Notes: generated from the letters alone by a model not told the origin. 64,000 nt of DNA from Lactarius indigo (GCA_025766275.1 JAFKAC010000006.1:372001-436000); one strand, 5' to 3'. Counted from the first letter of the stretch, positions 12,150 through 24,900 are shown. Program-made: numbers and translations.

Positions 12150-14155
12150 TCACCATTTGACTCCAAGTCCGACCACTTCGCTCTCCACAGCACGGTATTC
12201 TGTCCGAAATAATTCACGTCGCCGTGCCTCATCCGGAGTCCTGCTCCCTGGTTCCACTCCCGATCCTGCTCCCGTGCCAACCTCCTGCTCCTGCTGCGGA
12301 CGCGTAGGCGCGCATAGCTCCCTCAAGACGCGCGCGACGAGCGCCTCAACGCGATCACACTCCGATCCCAGTTCCGGTTCCGAGCTCAGCTCCAACGTCG
12401 GAGAAGACGAGGATGCCTTGCCCTTGCCTTTGTTGCCCAGGTCACCAGACCCTGGCCCTGGCTCAGGGAGCGCGTACTCGGGCGCCGGGCCGCCCCAATA
12501 GGCACGCTCGACTTCACGTGTCCAAGCGCGCGTATTCCACAGCGGCGCCTCGGCACCTGTTCCGCCCTCCGCGTCCACGCTCGTCTTTTTCTCAGGCGCG
12601 CGTAGCTGCCCACCGCCGCCGACGCACCCCCCAGGGCACGCCATCACCTCGACATAGTCGTACGCCGTTGCTGCTGCTGCCTCTGGTGCTTGCTGCTTCG
12701 CAGACCGCCCGCCAGGCGGCCAGCAGCGCCTCGCCCGACCTGGACCCCTGCTGCGCGTCCCACGCGCCGGACGACGTTCTGCAGATTGCGGAATCCGTAG
12801 CACGTCGCGCCGCGGAAGACCGCTTCACCGGAAGACGCATCGCGTAGTGTGTGCTCGACGTAGTCGGCGTTGCCGCGGACGGCCTTTGACTCGAGCGTGA
12901 GTGGCTGTTGCGAGGCGCGTGCGACGGCGAGTATGAGCGAGTGGAGGTAGGAGCCAGATGAGGAACCTGGGGGTGTGATGAGGTCCGGGAGGGTGGGCGT
13001 GGTTGAGGGTGTAAGTGTGTGAGTATCATCCTCGCCTGGGACAGGGAGAGAAAGGTCGACGCCGTGCTCCTGGGCGAGCAGTAAGAGCTCTCCTGTCGTG
13101 ATCACGCAGTCGACATCGCGCGTCGCGTAGCGATCATTGTAAAAATCAGAACGGGACGCCTCAAGCTTTTTGTCATAGCACGGCATCACCGCGACATGAT
13201 ATACCTCGTCCGGGCTAAAAACACATCAAACAGGGACACGACCAGATCGTGCGAGAGAGTGAACGTACCGCCTATCCCAATAATGCGCAGCCAGCCATTC
13301 CTTGACGAGCGTGCCCATTACCTGCTGCGGGCTCTTCGTCGCTGCGATGAACGGCAGGATCTCGCCGTGCGTCTTCTCGGCATAGCACACCCACCCAGGA
13401 CACGCACTCGCGAGCATAGGCAGCGATGCTCCCTCCCCCGCCCCCTCCTTCCTCTCGAAAAACTCACGCACGTGCTCACGCAGCGCGATCTCCCGCGCAA
13501 ACGTCGTATCGAACACATGCGCAAAGCCAAGCGTGCGTATCGCGAATGCCCGCACGCGTTGTAGCATCCGCGCAACCGGGATAGGCGCGGGAAGCGCGGC
13601 GGAGAGAGAGGCGAGAGACTGCGGCGCGATCGAGAGCACGGGGACGCGGTGCCCCGGCGATCCTGCCTTGGGGTTCTGGGCGAGGACGGAGAGGACTTCG
13701 GTGTGTGATTGGAGAGTGATCAGGACGGACTCTGCGGAGGTGATGCAGCCGCTGCGTGTGTTCAGTGAGCTGCAGGAAAGGAAAGAGACGGTACACGACA
13801 TACCTGCATGCAAGACAATCATTAAGGCTGATTTCGGCAGTTTGGAGTTTCTGTGAGCCTCCATTCGAGTCTGTACTACGGCCCACTTCATAATATGTAC
13901 CACTTGCGTCTATCTGAATCACTGTCTGCGATTCTAAGCTGCTGGAGAACCGCGTGGAGCAAGGTGAAAACGTACCGCGGCATCCCCCGGGGCACGGTCG
14001 TTTTGTGGCGCATTAGACTGCTGTACGGGCTTAATGCAGGCCTGAGAAGGTGTGATATAGTCATTCAGATCAGTAAGAGTCTATGCGAGGATCAATGTAC
14101 TTCAGATATAAAAAGTGCAAAAGAGAAAGCACACCAGTGCACCTGAGAATGTCAT
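12150..14155 (-). CDS. NAR1: Cytosolic Fe-S cluster assembly factor NAR1
   Basis: Hydrogenase-like protein of the CIA pathway, which passes Fe-S clusters to cytosolic and nuclear apoproteins. Exon 1 is tiny (ATG at 14155: MTFSGAL) and splices to TLTDLNDYITPSQACIKPV. The N-terminal cluster ligands are the single Cys in SQAC and the CxxCxxC of LNDCLACRGC. H-cluster-type ligands follow in ASACPGWVCYAEK, VAVMPCYDKK and VEVMACPGGC. The C-terminal third is long and Gly/Ser/Glu-rich before the end EYRAVESEVVGLGVKW. Between FRNLQNVVRRV and YDYVEVMACPGG the frame changes. A 47-nt GTCGGG...AAGCAG intron fits exactly, but a single-base deletion in unspliced sequence would look similar. Confidence 0.93.
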
Positions 14156-14250
14156 CGTCACTGCTCAAGATATTCGGGCCGGGATGACTCAGATCTCTCA
14201 GCTCAGTTTGCGATACATAAGTTATTATGGTATGGGTATGTCTACTGTCC

Positions 14251-15557
14251 TTAAATAAATAACCCAAACAATACGGAGCACAAGATGACGATGAGTCCTG
14301 CCAGCGACAACGGCACGCGGCTCGCCGCGCCACTCTTAACCTGTGATCCCTGGAGATCAGATGGCGAGGTGCCTGCATAGAGTTGGAAGTTGCGGAAGTA
14401 TGTATGTGTGAGGTTTGACGGTGCCCACGACGCATCGTCTCCTACAAGAGAAAAAGGTGAGTGATGTCTCCAAAACGCGCATACTACGTGGACATACCTC
14501 CAAAGAAGGTGCTGAATGCATGCACGCGGATCAATACTGATCGTACACAGTCAGGGACCGAGGGACTCACGAGAAATACATGCCTCCCGCCGTAATCACA
14601 TCGCTACTGCGGAAATAGAGATCGTTGTGTTCGAGAGCCTTCGCGTCATTGAAACTGCGGGTAGGCGCACACATTAGTAAGTGGCAGGGAAGAATAAGTT
14701 GAACTGACTAAAGGATCGCCTGCCCATTGGCGATGTTGGTCGGACTGTTCAACCGGATTAACAAGGTGACGCGATTCCATCTTATCACGTGAGTCAGCAT
14801 CTTCGCCGAGATGAAGGGAAGAGGTATTTCACGCACTGTCCGCTAGAGAAGCTGAAAGACCCGCGGTTCAGACTAACGCCGAATTGATCGTTGCACTGTA
14901 CGCCCGAGTCGCTGCAGATGTTGTTTGGCCGCGGAATATACGCATATACTTTGGTTACAACAAGGTAAGAACCCGACCGTGACCAACTGAAAAGGTAATC
15001 GACGCACCTTCCCCAGCACCGGCCTTCCTCCACATGAGGCGTGAGCTGAAGCAATTTGTGCCATCCGCCTGATTGCCACCTGAGCAGTTGTTCGGATCGG
15101 GTCCGCCGCGCAGACCAGGTAGCTTCCCCCCTTTGACCCAGTCGAACCCCGAATCAAATGCGACCTCGTACGAGATCAGCATGCTCTGGAAGGCACTTCC
15201 GCTCGAGTTCCAGAGCGAGTACATCTGCGCGCCGCTGCCGTTGTTGTCGAAGTCACCAGCCGGGTACTGTACCCGTAGGACGGGACCAGATGCAGAAGTG
15301 CCGCCTGGCGCTGGCGATTTTGGGAAAGGATCGGCGACAAAGTCCAGGTTGTCAGCGCCATTCTGGATGCGGCCCTTGGAGAGACCCCAGTTGGATGTAA
15401 GGAAAGATTGGGAATCAGAGTTACCGAGAGTCGCCGTCGGGAATGGGATCGTGGTGCTCGTGGAGAGCGAGTACTGTGATGCGGCGGATGCAGCCGGGGT
15501 AGTCTGTGCGAGTGCCTGTGCTGCGAAGAGAAGGAAAGGAAAAGCGAGCGTGTGCAT
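14251..15557 (-). CDS. Secreted PL14-type polysaccharide lyase, probably GPI-anchored
   Basis: ATG at 15557 starts a signal peptide (MHTLAFPFLLFAAQALAQ). The catalytic region reads LISYEVAFDSGFDWVKGGKL, LPGLRGG, Cys-containing NNCSGGN, FSSRLMWRKAGAGE, then VYAYIPRPNNICSDSGVQC and FGVSLNRGSF. Later exons give NLTHTYFRNFQLYAG. This matches the fungal polysaccharide lyase 14-like (alginate/glucuronan lyase) family, which cleaves uronic-acid polymers by beta-elimination. The last exon ends with a Ser/Gly-rich hinge and a hydrophobic tail (VPLSLAGLIVILCSVLFGLF), as expected of a GPI-attachment signal, suggesting cell-surface retention. About six exons. Substrate is not determinable from sequence. 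Confidence 0.82.
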
Positions 15558-16002
15558 GGCGTCGTGATGAAGGGGGCACTGCCCGTGTATGTATTATAAG
15601 GGTTTCTATAAATAAGTGCAATGTTCTTCGCCGTATGAAGCCGCGTGGATAGAGTAGAATTGTCCAAAGACGGGCTAGCCGTCACGGTCGAGGCCGTTGA
15701 GGCTCTTGAGGTTGAGATTGAGGGTTGAGAGAAATCGGATTTCCACGCCTCGCAAGATAACGTACAGAAAGAGGTAGATCTGAAAGATACAATGTGTCTA
15801 TGACAGAAGAGAGAGGTGGTGAAGTTAGAGCGTGCAGTTCAACCGCGGACTAACGCTTATGGGCATCCGTAGGGAAGAGCTGTGCAGGGAATGGAAACGG
15901 CACTAAATATAACCCCAGCCTTCGCACGTGCGAACCGTTCACCTGGGCACCCCTCGTCACTTCATTCCTTTCCTTCCCGTAAAGAAATAAACCAAAACAC
16001 AT
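15558..16002. promoter_or_regulatory. Divergent promoter of lyase and transporter genes
   Basis: This 445-bp gap separates two start codons facing away from each other, so it must hold both promoters. No operator-like motif stood out. Confidence 0.4.
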
Positions 16003-18082
16003 ATGCTTGGCTGGGGCGGCCGTCAAAATGGACAAATCAGCGGCGATGGTCAACCCCTTCTCCATAGTTCTCACGAACACGAGCACGAGGATAGCGAACA
16101 CACTCTATTTGCCATCGAAGACGATGATGACACATCGGCCCTGGAAGACCCACATTCACGAAGCAAGGCCGACCACTCTGTGCGCTTTCAGGATCAAGTA
16201 CAGGTCATTGCACCGCCCTTGCGGTCCACTTTAGAGAGCCGGGAAGCAGGTGCGTCCTCCGTGTTTGTGCTCATCTCTTCGCTAAGGTGCCTCCCTCCAA
16301 TTAGAATATGACCTCGACTCTGATGATATCGATGACGAGACCGCCGCACAATCAAGTTTAGAACGTGGTATCCACCACCCGGGAGAGCAGTCTATGCCTC
16401 TCCTCGTCGGGTTACTGGATGCATCTACCATAAGGAGGAGCTTAGACATTCCAATGGGAACGGACGGTGTTTCCGGATATGCAGACGCTGACCTCGATGA
16501 GCTAGTCGCCAAGCAGAATTCCGGAGGTGGAATACTGAATTCGATCGCGAACATGTCTAATTCCATCCTCGGTGCTGGTGCGTCAATCCTTTGCTCGCCT
16601 CAGTCTCCTTAGCTTATAGTGCCGCCTCTCCTTCCCCCCTCAAGGAATCATCGGTACGCCGTCCCGTGTTAATTCATTGTCTCTTCCCGGTATTGAGCAT
16701 CTACTCAGGTTTGCCCTATGCCATGAGTCGCGCGGGGTTCGTTACAGGACTGTTCCTCTTGGTCGTTCTTTGCTATGTCACAGATTGGACTATCTGTCTC
16801 ATAGTCACAAATGCAAAGCTCAGCGGCTCGAACTCATACATTGGGATAATGAATCGGTCTTTTGGCGCCAGTGGGCGCGCTGCTGTCTCCTTTTTCCAGT
16901 TTTCCTTTGCATTCGGTGGTACGTTTATGCGCTCACAATCACTGGCACGAGCTTCTCATCACCCAAGACAGGAATGTGCGCATTCGGGATCATCATCGGT
17001 AAGTATCGCGTTTCAACCCCCCCCCCCCCTCCCGGGCTTATTCCCTTGCAGGAGATACGATCCCGCATGTCATCCTTTCCATATTTCCCGACCTCCCTTC
17101 CGTACCTGTCCTCTCACTATTTGCCGATCGTCGATTCATAATCGTGCTCTGCACCGTCGGTGTTTCATATCCGCTGTCATTATACCGCGACATCCACAAA
17201 CTCTCCATCGCCTCCAGTTTCGCCCTCTGTGGTATGATTATCATCGTAGGCTCCGTCATATTCGAGGGCCCTCTCGTCTCGCCACTCCTCAAAGGTGACC
17301 CGTCCAAACGCTTCTCGTTCATCGAGCCGGGGATTTTCCAAGCTATTGGGGTCATCAGCTTTGCCTTCGTTTGCCACCACAATTCTCTACTGATCTATGG
17401 GAGCTTGAAGACACCGACGCTCGATCGGTTTGCGACGGTCACGCACGTGTCGACCGCGTTGTCGTTCGTAGCCTGTGCTACGATGGCCGTCTCTGGATAT
17501 CTCGTATTCACCGACCGAACGCAAGGCAACATCCTCAACAATTTCTCTCCGGTGGGTTTCTCTTGCCTATTAGCCGGGTTTCCATGTCTTAAAATTTCCA
17601 ACTTTAGAGCGACACCTTGATCAATGTCGCCCGGTTTTGCTTTGGCTTAAACATGTTCTCGACACTCCCGCTGGAGCTCTTCGTGTGTCGCGAGGTAGTC
17701 GAGCAATATTTCTTTGCTCACGAGGCTTTCAGCATGCAGCGCCACGTCTTCTTACCACCGTCATCCTCTTTTCGTCCATGTTGAGTGCGCGCACCTTTCG
17801 TCCATCCTGCTCGCACAACTCGCTGACGTCATATGACCAGTATCTCTCATGACGTGTGACCTTGGCGTTACGCTCGAGATCACTGGCGGTATCTCCGCCA
17901 CCGCGCTCGCGTATATCTTCCCTGCTGCATGCTTCCTAAAGCTCAGCAGTGCACGAGATCTCCGCACAAGACTGCCCTCATATATATGCGTCGCATTTGG
18001 GGTGGTCGTCATGGTGCTCTCGCTTGCGCTCGCGCTCCAAAATGCATGGTCATCCACCGGAGAAGCCAGGATATGCATGTGA
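16003..18082 (+). CDS. AVT-type vacuolar amino-acid transporter
   Basis: Member of the AAAP (Aa_trans, SLC38/AVT) family, which moves neutral amino acids, in fungi mainly across the vacuolar membrane. The first about 150 residues are hydrophilic and acidic (HEHEHEDSEHTLFAIEDDDD). The transport core starts at GGGILNSIANMSNSILGAG, with the family motif SNSILGAG, then LPYAMSRAGFVTGLFLL. Membrane segments follow, including MCAFGIIIGDTIPHVI, RRFIIVLCTVGVSYPLSLYR, ASSFALCGMIIIVGSVIF, AIGVISFAFVCHHNSLLIYG, STALSFVACATMAVSGYLVF, TGGISATALAYIFPAACFL and VAFGVVVMVLSLALAL. Roughly nine short introns restore one frame. The FAFVCHHNSLLIY segment is typical of AVT/SLC38 proteins. The individual AVT subtype is not assigned. 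Confidence 0.9.
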
Positions 18083-18221
18083 CCCTCAATCTATCCGATG
18101 ATTTATCTTACCCTTCCACGTTTCACCCTAAAAAAACGTAGAACAACATGTATGTATCCGGAGGTATCACTTTTACATGGACCTAGGACTGCATTTGTAA
18201 TTACCATACCTTTACCCGCCG

Positions 18222-20191
18222 CTAGTCACGTCCTGTAGCGGCAACAGCAGATGCCAGCCCAGGCACGGTGTCGATATTCTCTAGCGCGACTCCTTGCGCC
18301 TTGCTTTCTTGCGCGAGCAGCGGCGCTACACCGGGGAAGCGCGTCTCTGGCCCCGTCCAGAGCCGTTCTATGCGTGCGAGCGGCGTGATTCCAGGCGTGT
18401 CCTCTGGCGGTTCACACACAAGCAGCCATACAGCATCGAATCCGCCCGCTGTTGTTCGTGTGAGTATAAGAAGGGAAGTCAGTAGAAAGTGGGGTATATG
18501 CGTACCGCCGGGGACGCCACCTCCAATGACGCCTGCCATGGATACGCTCGCGTCGAGAAGCTGAGTTTGTTGCTTGGGTTCGATGTCGACGCCAGAGAAG
18601 CCGTCCCATCTCGCGCATTTTGCCGCGGATTTGCTATGAGTGAGTTCAGTGATATAGGACCAAGCTACTACGCGCGGAATTACCTCGGTGAGTAGGTGAG
18701 CTTCATAGAACGCCTCCAGGCACGCCGACTGCCCTTGCTGTATATTAGGGTTTGCGAGCCACTGTAGCAAGTGTGTGAGCAAACGGCGGTATCACCGGAA
18801 AAAGAAGCCATGATAGCCGGAATGGAAGTAGGTGATAGAAGTTGTCCACTCTCAATGGAATGATGTCGCACCTGCACGGGCTGTAGACCCGAGACCCATC
18901 GCACAGTCTCAACATACGCGTGCTGGTCTTTTTCGTAGAGCTGAGAGAGTCGCGTGAGGGTCTGACCGAGGGAAGTATTGCATTGGTCAATGGCGGTCCA
19001 GATGGGAGTGAGCTGTGGTGGATCGTGGATGCAGTAAGCACGCGGAGGGTAACAGATTGGTTAGAGAACACACCATCTTCGCTGTTCTCGGAGCGCCATT
19101 TGAGCACCTTGCTCACGAGCAGCGGCGTGTTGCTACCCGCGTGGATATCGGCGAGTAGGAGGCGCGTTCTGGGAGGGAGTGTGAACGGCTTGACGGTGAG
19201 ATCCCACGCTCGGTTCTCCGGCGCTAGCACTGATAGGAGCGGATGCGAGCCCGTCTGTCAAAGCGATAAGCAAGAACCGAATTAGGGTAGAGGAGGGTGG
19301 GAAGCACACACAGGGTCGTCCATGAGCGGCTGGAGCACAGATGGGCTGAAGCGCGTGTACAGCTGGCTCCCAAACACCGCGGCGGATACGTCGAAGCCCG
19401 AGCCCACCTTGCCCTGGGCAAGGCAGTGCACAAATTGCGCGACGTTGTGCGCGAGACGCCGTGACGAGGCGCTTGCGAGCTGGTCAGGTGCGATCAAACC
19501 GGTCTGGACGAGCAGGGCGGTGACCAAGGACGTGATGAGCGCCGCGGAAGAACCAAGACCCGTCTTGGCCACGTCTGCGAGCGCGACGCCCGTCGGACTG
19601 AAAGGTGGGATTTGTGCGAGCGAGGCGAGCCCAACGGGGAGGCTGCGGCTCTTGAGCTGCAGGGTCGGAACCGAGGTAGATGGTCAGTCGGGAGTCCACG
19701 CGCTATCCGAGAAAAGGTACGATGCCTGGTCTTGTTGCGAGTAAAAGTCGTTATCCCCAACGATTGTGATGTCGAGGCCGGTACCTAAGGCCAGACCGAG
19801 CTCTGTGGGACCTCTCGTTTCTAGTGCGAGCGACAATGTCTTTTGCAAAGCGAGGTGTACGAACTTGTTTGTCGACGCATCGGCGCTGTGGCGAGAGCGT
19901 GGCGGGGTCAGGACGGAGGGCTAGCTAGGCAAAGTGAAAAATTACCTGTCGAGTTGGGACACAAGAACAGATGGCAGTGGCGTGGGCTGAGAGATGGACC
20001 AGGTATACGACCAGGTGGCGCTGATGAACTGTGGTGATCTGACGATGATCTGGCCAGCCTTTCCGGGACTGATGACGGTGTAAAAGCGAGAGGAAGGTAG
20101 AGACGACGACGCCAGAGTAGGTAGGGTCAAGGACCAAGTAACCTCCAGCTAGGAGAACCTTCCCGGGGGCGGAGACAACTAAGGAGGACAT
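18222..20191 (-). CDS. ERG8: Phosphomevalonate kinase
   Basis: GHMP kinase that phosphorylates mevalonate-5-phosphate in ergosterol/isoprenoid synthesis. Start ATG at 20191 with SAPGKVLLAGGYLVLDP. The ATP-binding loop is AKTGLGSSAALITSLVTALL, followed by QGKVGSGFDVSAAVFGSQLY, and the C-terminal GHMP motif near GVPGAGGFDAVWLLV. Between VVVST and SSRFYTVISPGKAGQ the frame moves by +1 near 20092-20098 without space for an intron. Since this is normally a single-copy essential gene, that is more likely a sequence error (one extra T) than a true break. The intron near 19700 fits with an AGAG acceptor. Head-to-head with the phosphoesterase at 20424. Confidence 0.92.
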
Positions 20192-20423
20192 GGTAGAGAA
20201 TGAGGGGGGGCGCTGAGGATACATATTCGGGTCCCCTGGCCAAAACTACTTTAGCATAGCGCGCACAAGACTTACAGCTGCTGAGGTAATCCTGCACTTG
20301 GACCGGGTCATCTTCGTGAGCCGTATGTGGGTGCCCAGTTATTCGCTTAAAACTCTCAGAACGGTCTGGGTAGGCCATCGTATTATGGTGTGAAGTCTGC
20401 GTCTTCATCGCTGCCAGTGCCAG

Positions 20424-21854
20424 GTGTCGCTGGCCCGATCTAGTGCGTTGGCCCTATTCCTTTTACTCTTTTGCACTTGGCTCATCCTTAACAGGGAAAA
20501 GACGAACAGACTCGTGTCCTCCTCAGTCGCCGATCCACAAATCCTCAATGAGGGATCCTATCCGGAGCGGTCCCCATTTCTCAGAACCGTCTCGCGCATC
20601 TTCGTCGACTATGAATTTACGCAAGGCGTGGCGCGTCGCGAAGAGCACCCATCCCGACGCCGTTATCTTCCTCGGAGATATGATGGACAACGGGTTTGCT
20701 GATATGCACATCACTAGGTGCGTGCCCCTCCTCCTTTACGTCCCGCTTTTCTCATTCTACCGCCTCTAGGTATCAGAAGTACGTCGAGCGCTTCCACTCG
20801 ATTTTCTCTGCGTCACCATCCCTGCCGGTCTACTACTTACCGGGCAACCACGATGTCGGTCTTGGGGACGGTCGTGGTACATCAAAGCTCTCGCGGTCAC
20901 GCTATAGAGCTGCGTTCGGCCCACTTGCCCAACACGTGGCGCTCGGTGGGCACTCGATACTCATGGTTGACGCGCCCGCGCTCGTAGACCAGGATTGGCG
21001 CCGAGAGCAGGCGGGCGAGAGTCGCAATCGACGGTCTGCCTCAAGATCTCAATTTTCTCAAGCACTTGCGCATGCAACACGCACCTGGTACGTGTTCCTC
21101 CAATCTAGACACTTGCTCTTCCGTGATTTTTTTTTTTCTCTGCGTCCAGATGCGCCCCTGATTTTATTGTCCCATATTCCGCTGTACCGTTCCTCTAACT
21201 CGAGCTGCGGCCCACTTCGCGAGAGAGGCTCCATTCCTGCTGTCCGTGGGAATGGCTATCAGACGCAGCTCAGTCCGGAGACGTCCAAACTCCTCCTCGA
21301 AGAGTTCCGCCCATCGCTTATTTTCAGGTATTTTGTTTTATCCCCCCTTTTGTTAACAACCTCTTAATAGCCCGAACAGCGGGGACGACCACGACTACTG
21401 TGAATATACCCACGCCTTTGCCGGGGAACACATCCCCGAGGTGACCGTCAAGTCGCTGTCGATCGCGATGGGCATCCGCCAACCAGGCTTCCAACTCCTG
21501 TCGCTTTCCAGCGAAGCGCGTACTCATGCGCACCGACCTTGTCCATTACCCGATCAACTTCGCATATACTGCTGGGTGTACGCCCCGCTCATATTCGCGA
21601 CCATCGTGCTCGTGGCAGTGCGTGCGGCCACGACGGCAGCACCGTCACACCATCGGAAGCGCAGTGAGAGCCGCACCCTCGAACTGCCTGCATACCGCGC
21701 GCCGGTGTCGCGACCCCCTGCGCCACCACGCAAACGGAGATACCTGCGGCGGGTAGTGGAAGATTTATGGGCTATTGCATGGCCGCCGCTCGCCGTCTAC
21801 GCGGCCATCGCTGTGAAGTGCGTTCTGGTAGGGACTCCCGCTCTTCTGTCATAG
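20424..21854 (+). CDS. Cdc1/Ted1-type membrane metallophosphoesterase
   Basis: Calcineurin-like phosphoesterase of the Cdc1/Ted1/PGAP5 group, which in yeast and mammals trims ethanolamine phosphate from GPI anchors in the secretory pathway. An N-terminal membrane segment (SALALFLLLFCTWLIL) is followed by metal-binding motifs in order: PDAVIFLGDMMDNG, YYLPGNHDVG, ILLSHIPLYR and SGDDHDYCEYTH, the last being typical of this group. Two C-terminal membrane segments (YAPLIFATIVLVAV; WPPLAVYAAIAVKCVLV) flank a Pro/Arg-rich loop. Several short introns are needed. The true start is unclear: the N-terminal frame has a stop at 20391 and no in-frame ATG before the hydrophobic segment, so a small upstream coding exon is likely. 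Confidence 0.85.
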
Positions 21855-24032
21855 GTTATCACGCCGCAGTTGCCTTTCCTCTACTTGGGACTTGGAACAA
21901 TCGCCATCCCATTTCTTTCTCTACGTAGCATCAGTCTTGTGGCTGCCTTCATGTTATCGTATAAACAAGCATCGGTTAATCGGGTTCCGCGATAAACATT
22001 CATACCAATCAATGTTATTTGCACACCACATTACAAATGGTAATGAACATAACAAGAGGATTTGGTTTGCAACAGCTGGATAGATTTCCAAGGCTGGAAA
22101 CGGTACAGTCTCCGACCCATGAATAAAAGCGACCCCTTCAGGTAGCTTTGCGTTGATTGATAATAGAACAAACTCACGGAAGACTGCCGTTTCGATCCCA
22201 AAATAGGCCCACTCCGCTGGGTGTCTTGTTGCAATGTCGGGGGGGACATACTAGAGGGGGGAGGGGGAAGGGGGAGAACTCACAAAATACGCAGGGTAGT
22301 TTGGCAGGACTGGAAATAACGAGTCGAGAAGTACCACTGAGAGTGGCCGTTTGCATGCCTTTAGCTGGGCCAACCACTTGGGAACAGAGTGGGAAGGTCT
22401 TGGGGAAGGTAGAAAAAGTATGATGACCTGGGGGATGTCGGGGGACAGAGGGAATGATGAGTTGGGGATCGGCGAAGTGGAGGTGGTATGAAAGATAGGG
22501 TAAGTAGGTAAATGGGATTCGTGGGGGACGGAGAGGGTGAAAGAGGATTGTGTGCGGAGGCCCTCGATTGTGTCTTTTCAGAGGACCCCATAATTCTGGA
22601 GCGGGGAAAAATAAATCACGGGGTTGATAGCATAGCACTACGACAAGGGGGGGAACTGGCACACCAACGCGGTGGGTAAAGCAAGGCGAAGGCAATTGGG
22701 GGTTGAGAATGGGAAAATAATCTCAGTAGTGTAGGTCGGAGTGGGGATCTTGGGTTCCACATCAGACTTTTCTCCGCCTTGACGACACTCTCTTGCTCTT
22801 GCCACCTTCCCTCGTCTTCCTCTTCTAAATTTGTCGTTCTGCGCACTTCCTGCACGACCTCTGCAAGTTCTTTACAGCCTCGAGGAGCCCTTCAGTGCGA
22901 TATAGATGTCGTCGAGTTTCTTGCGTGAATAGCGGTGCGTTTTATTCCAGATTACTTCCCCGTGTTTGGGAAAGACCATAGATATCCCCGGACCTTTGAC
23001 ATGGTCCACGGCAGGTCTTTTAACAACTCAAGTTTTTTTTTTTGACGTTGAGCAGGATAGCCGATATCTTGACGGCAGAAACAAGCACACAAAGCCAAGC
23101 CTAGCAGCATCTCTTGATATTCTTGCGGCAAACTTCACAGGAAATCACACAGGCTGTTTCATATGTTTCTTGATCACTCTGCCTTGACTTCTTGTCTTGT
23201 CTATAGCTCTGGACAACTAATTGAGCGCCCTCTTGTGAGCGGCGTGCCTTGGTCAGTCCGCAAAGGGAGCTCTTGCATTCAGTCCAGTTACAAGGAACTA
23301 GTCGTTCTCAGTCTTGGGTAAAAGCTTCGTGCACAAGTATTGATCACCAGATCGCTTGAAGGTGTTCTTGCTCGTCGTTCAATGCAGACATGTGCCCTTG
23401 TCACGTTGTCACGTAACTACGTGACATTAATCCATGGGCACGTGTTTGCATAATTGCGTAACACCCTCTTTCGCCGTTGCGCGACGTGACGCTCAGCAAC
23501 CCATTTGCAAGAGGGAAGGAGGCGGGAATAAATGAGCGACGGGGAGCGGAAATAAGGACAAGAAGATGCGTGAACGGAGGATCCGAGTGTCCAGGGCCCC
23601 CGTCGGTGTAGATCGTGGCCCCAGTTTCCGGCTGCCTGGCCTGATATACACTGAGCGACAGTACACTGAGCGACGCAGTAAACCGTGGTCACCAGGAACG
23701 AGCGAAAACACGGAGACTAGCAAATGTCACATGTTGGGCATTTCTGATCGGATCTGCGCTGCCTTCTTAGACACTGACTCGGCGGAGCGAAAATCCCGAA
23801 TCCAACACTAACTCGAGGACCCCCAGGACTTTCACTGACCGACAGAGAACTTCCTGCAGCGAGGAGGCAACAGAGTACGCGGACATGAGTTGGAGTTGCT
23901 AGATGAAAGCCAGTGCAAAGGCTGAAGGGAAGAAACGAGAAACCCTCTTCCAGCGCCAGTCGAAGTCCCCGTTTGCAGCGCCTTAGCGCGGCAGCTTATT
24001 TGCTTTGGAAAAGACTCCGCGCCGCTATTTAA
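21855..24032. other. Long intergenic region with purine-rich tract
   Basis: No supportable gene in about 2.2 kb. From roughly 22230 to 22700 the plus strand is strongly purine-rich with several G-runs of four to seven (for example near 22240-22290 and 22643-22652), which could form G-quadruplex or triplex structures. Open frames on the minus strand here are proline-rich by-products of that bias. The rest has no clear features. Confidence 0.5.
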
Positions 24033-24900
24033 ATGTCGCGAACTACGCGTAGTTCGCCGTCGTCCTTCGTTCTTCCCCCCGCCAACCACTCTAGCCTCAG
24101 TTTTCAAGTTCTCCTGATGTCTGAGCGAGACCAAAAAGGCCACAAAGGCGGGGTTCTCCCTGCAGGACGCCCACAAAATCAAGAGGACGATTATGACATC
24201 TACTTGTTCTGGCCTTCTCTCAGCAACAGGGACGTTTCGTCAGAGGAGCCCCCATCGTCACCCCTATACGGCGTGGGTTCCCTTTTCCCTTTTTTTTTTT
24301 TTTTACCTACTAGAGCTAGAAGCTCACCATGTTGACTCACTAGCCTTTGTCACTTTATTCCGAGTCGACAACAGACTATTCCTTACCCCGGACCAAATTC
24401 TGGACCACCAGTACGCCGATCTGCGTTATATTATGATTCTGTGCGGACTTATTAATCTTTCACTAGTCTCCGCTCACATTCGGTCCAACGCCTGATTTCC
24501 GATTTCCGTCTCCTGTGGAGCCGCTTGACCTCGGCGATGTGTCTTCTAGTGAGCCTCAACCACAGGCTCCGAAGGAAAGCTCGCCACCAAAGTATAGTTC
24601 CATGTTTAAAATGGGTCTCTTCTTTTCCGTGAGCCACGCGTCTCTTGTCAACGCCGTTCTTCTTCGTCTAATATGGCCTTGTGCGACAGCAAATCACCGA
24701 CCGTCTCGACCGTGCCGTTGACGGTGTCAAAATCAAGCTTCGCAAGCCCAAGCTGCGGGCTGGTGAGCTAACAGGTAATGAGATCCCAGACCTAGAGTTA
24801 GTCCGATGTCGTTTGCCGTGGTACAATATCTGCCTTGCTTTGACAAGTTATGCTTTCACTATCAGCTATCTTCTGCTATCCACCATCTGTCGATATTAAT
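24033..24900 (+). CDS. Hypothetical protein, weak multi-exon model
   Basis: Not recognised. An ATG at 24033 or 24118 (MSERDQKGHKGG) begins a hydrophilic stretch (NQEDDYDIYLFWPSLSNRD). Plausible GT...AG introns join it to FRVDNRLFLTPDQILDHQ, then LDLGDVSSSEPQPQAPKE, then QITDRLDRAVDGVKIKLRKP. The end may lie past a GTAATG donor near 24775, or in SYAFTISYLLLSTICRY, which may be intron read-through. Acidic and basic blocks alternate; no enzyme motif is visible. Upstream sequence from 23990 is promoter-like. Splice sites are tentative, and it could be a gene remnant. Confidence 0.3.

Noticed and set aside
12644..12803. NAR1 as a pseudogene because of the frame change
   Set aside because: A 47-nt GT...AG intron restores the frame exactly, and all cluster-ligand motifs are present.
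19600..19760. A second frameshift in ERG8 after DNDFYSQQDQ
   Set aside because: Using an AGAG acceptor a few bases downstream of the first candidate, the intron joins in frame to RSLPVGLASL.
22174..22855. Minus-strand proline-rich open frames
   Set aside because: Explained by the purine-rich plus strand; no splice structure or homologous motif.
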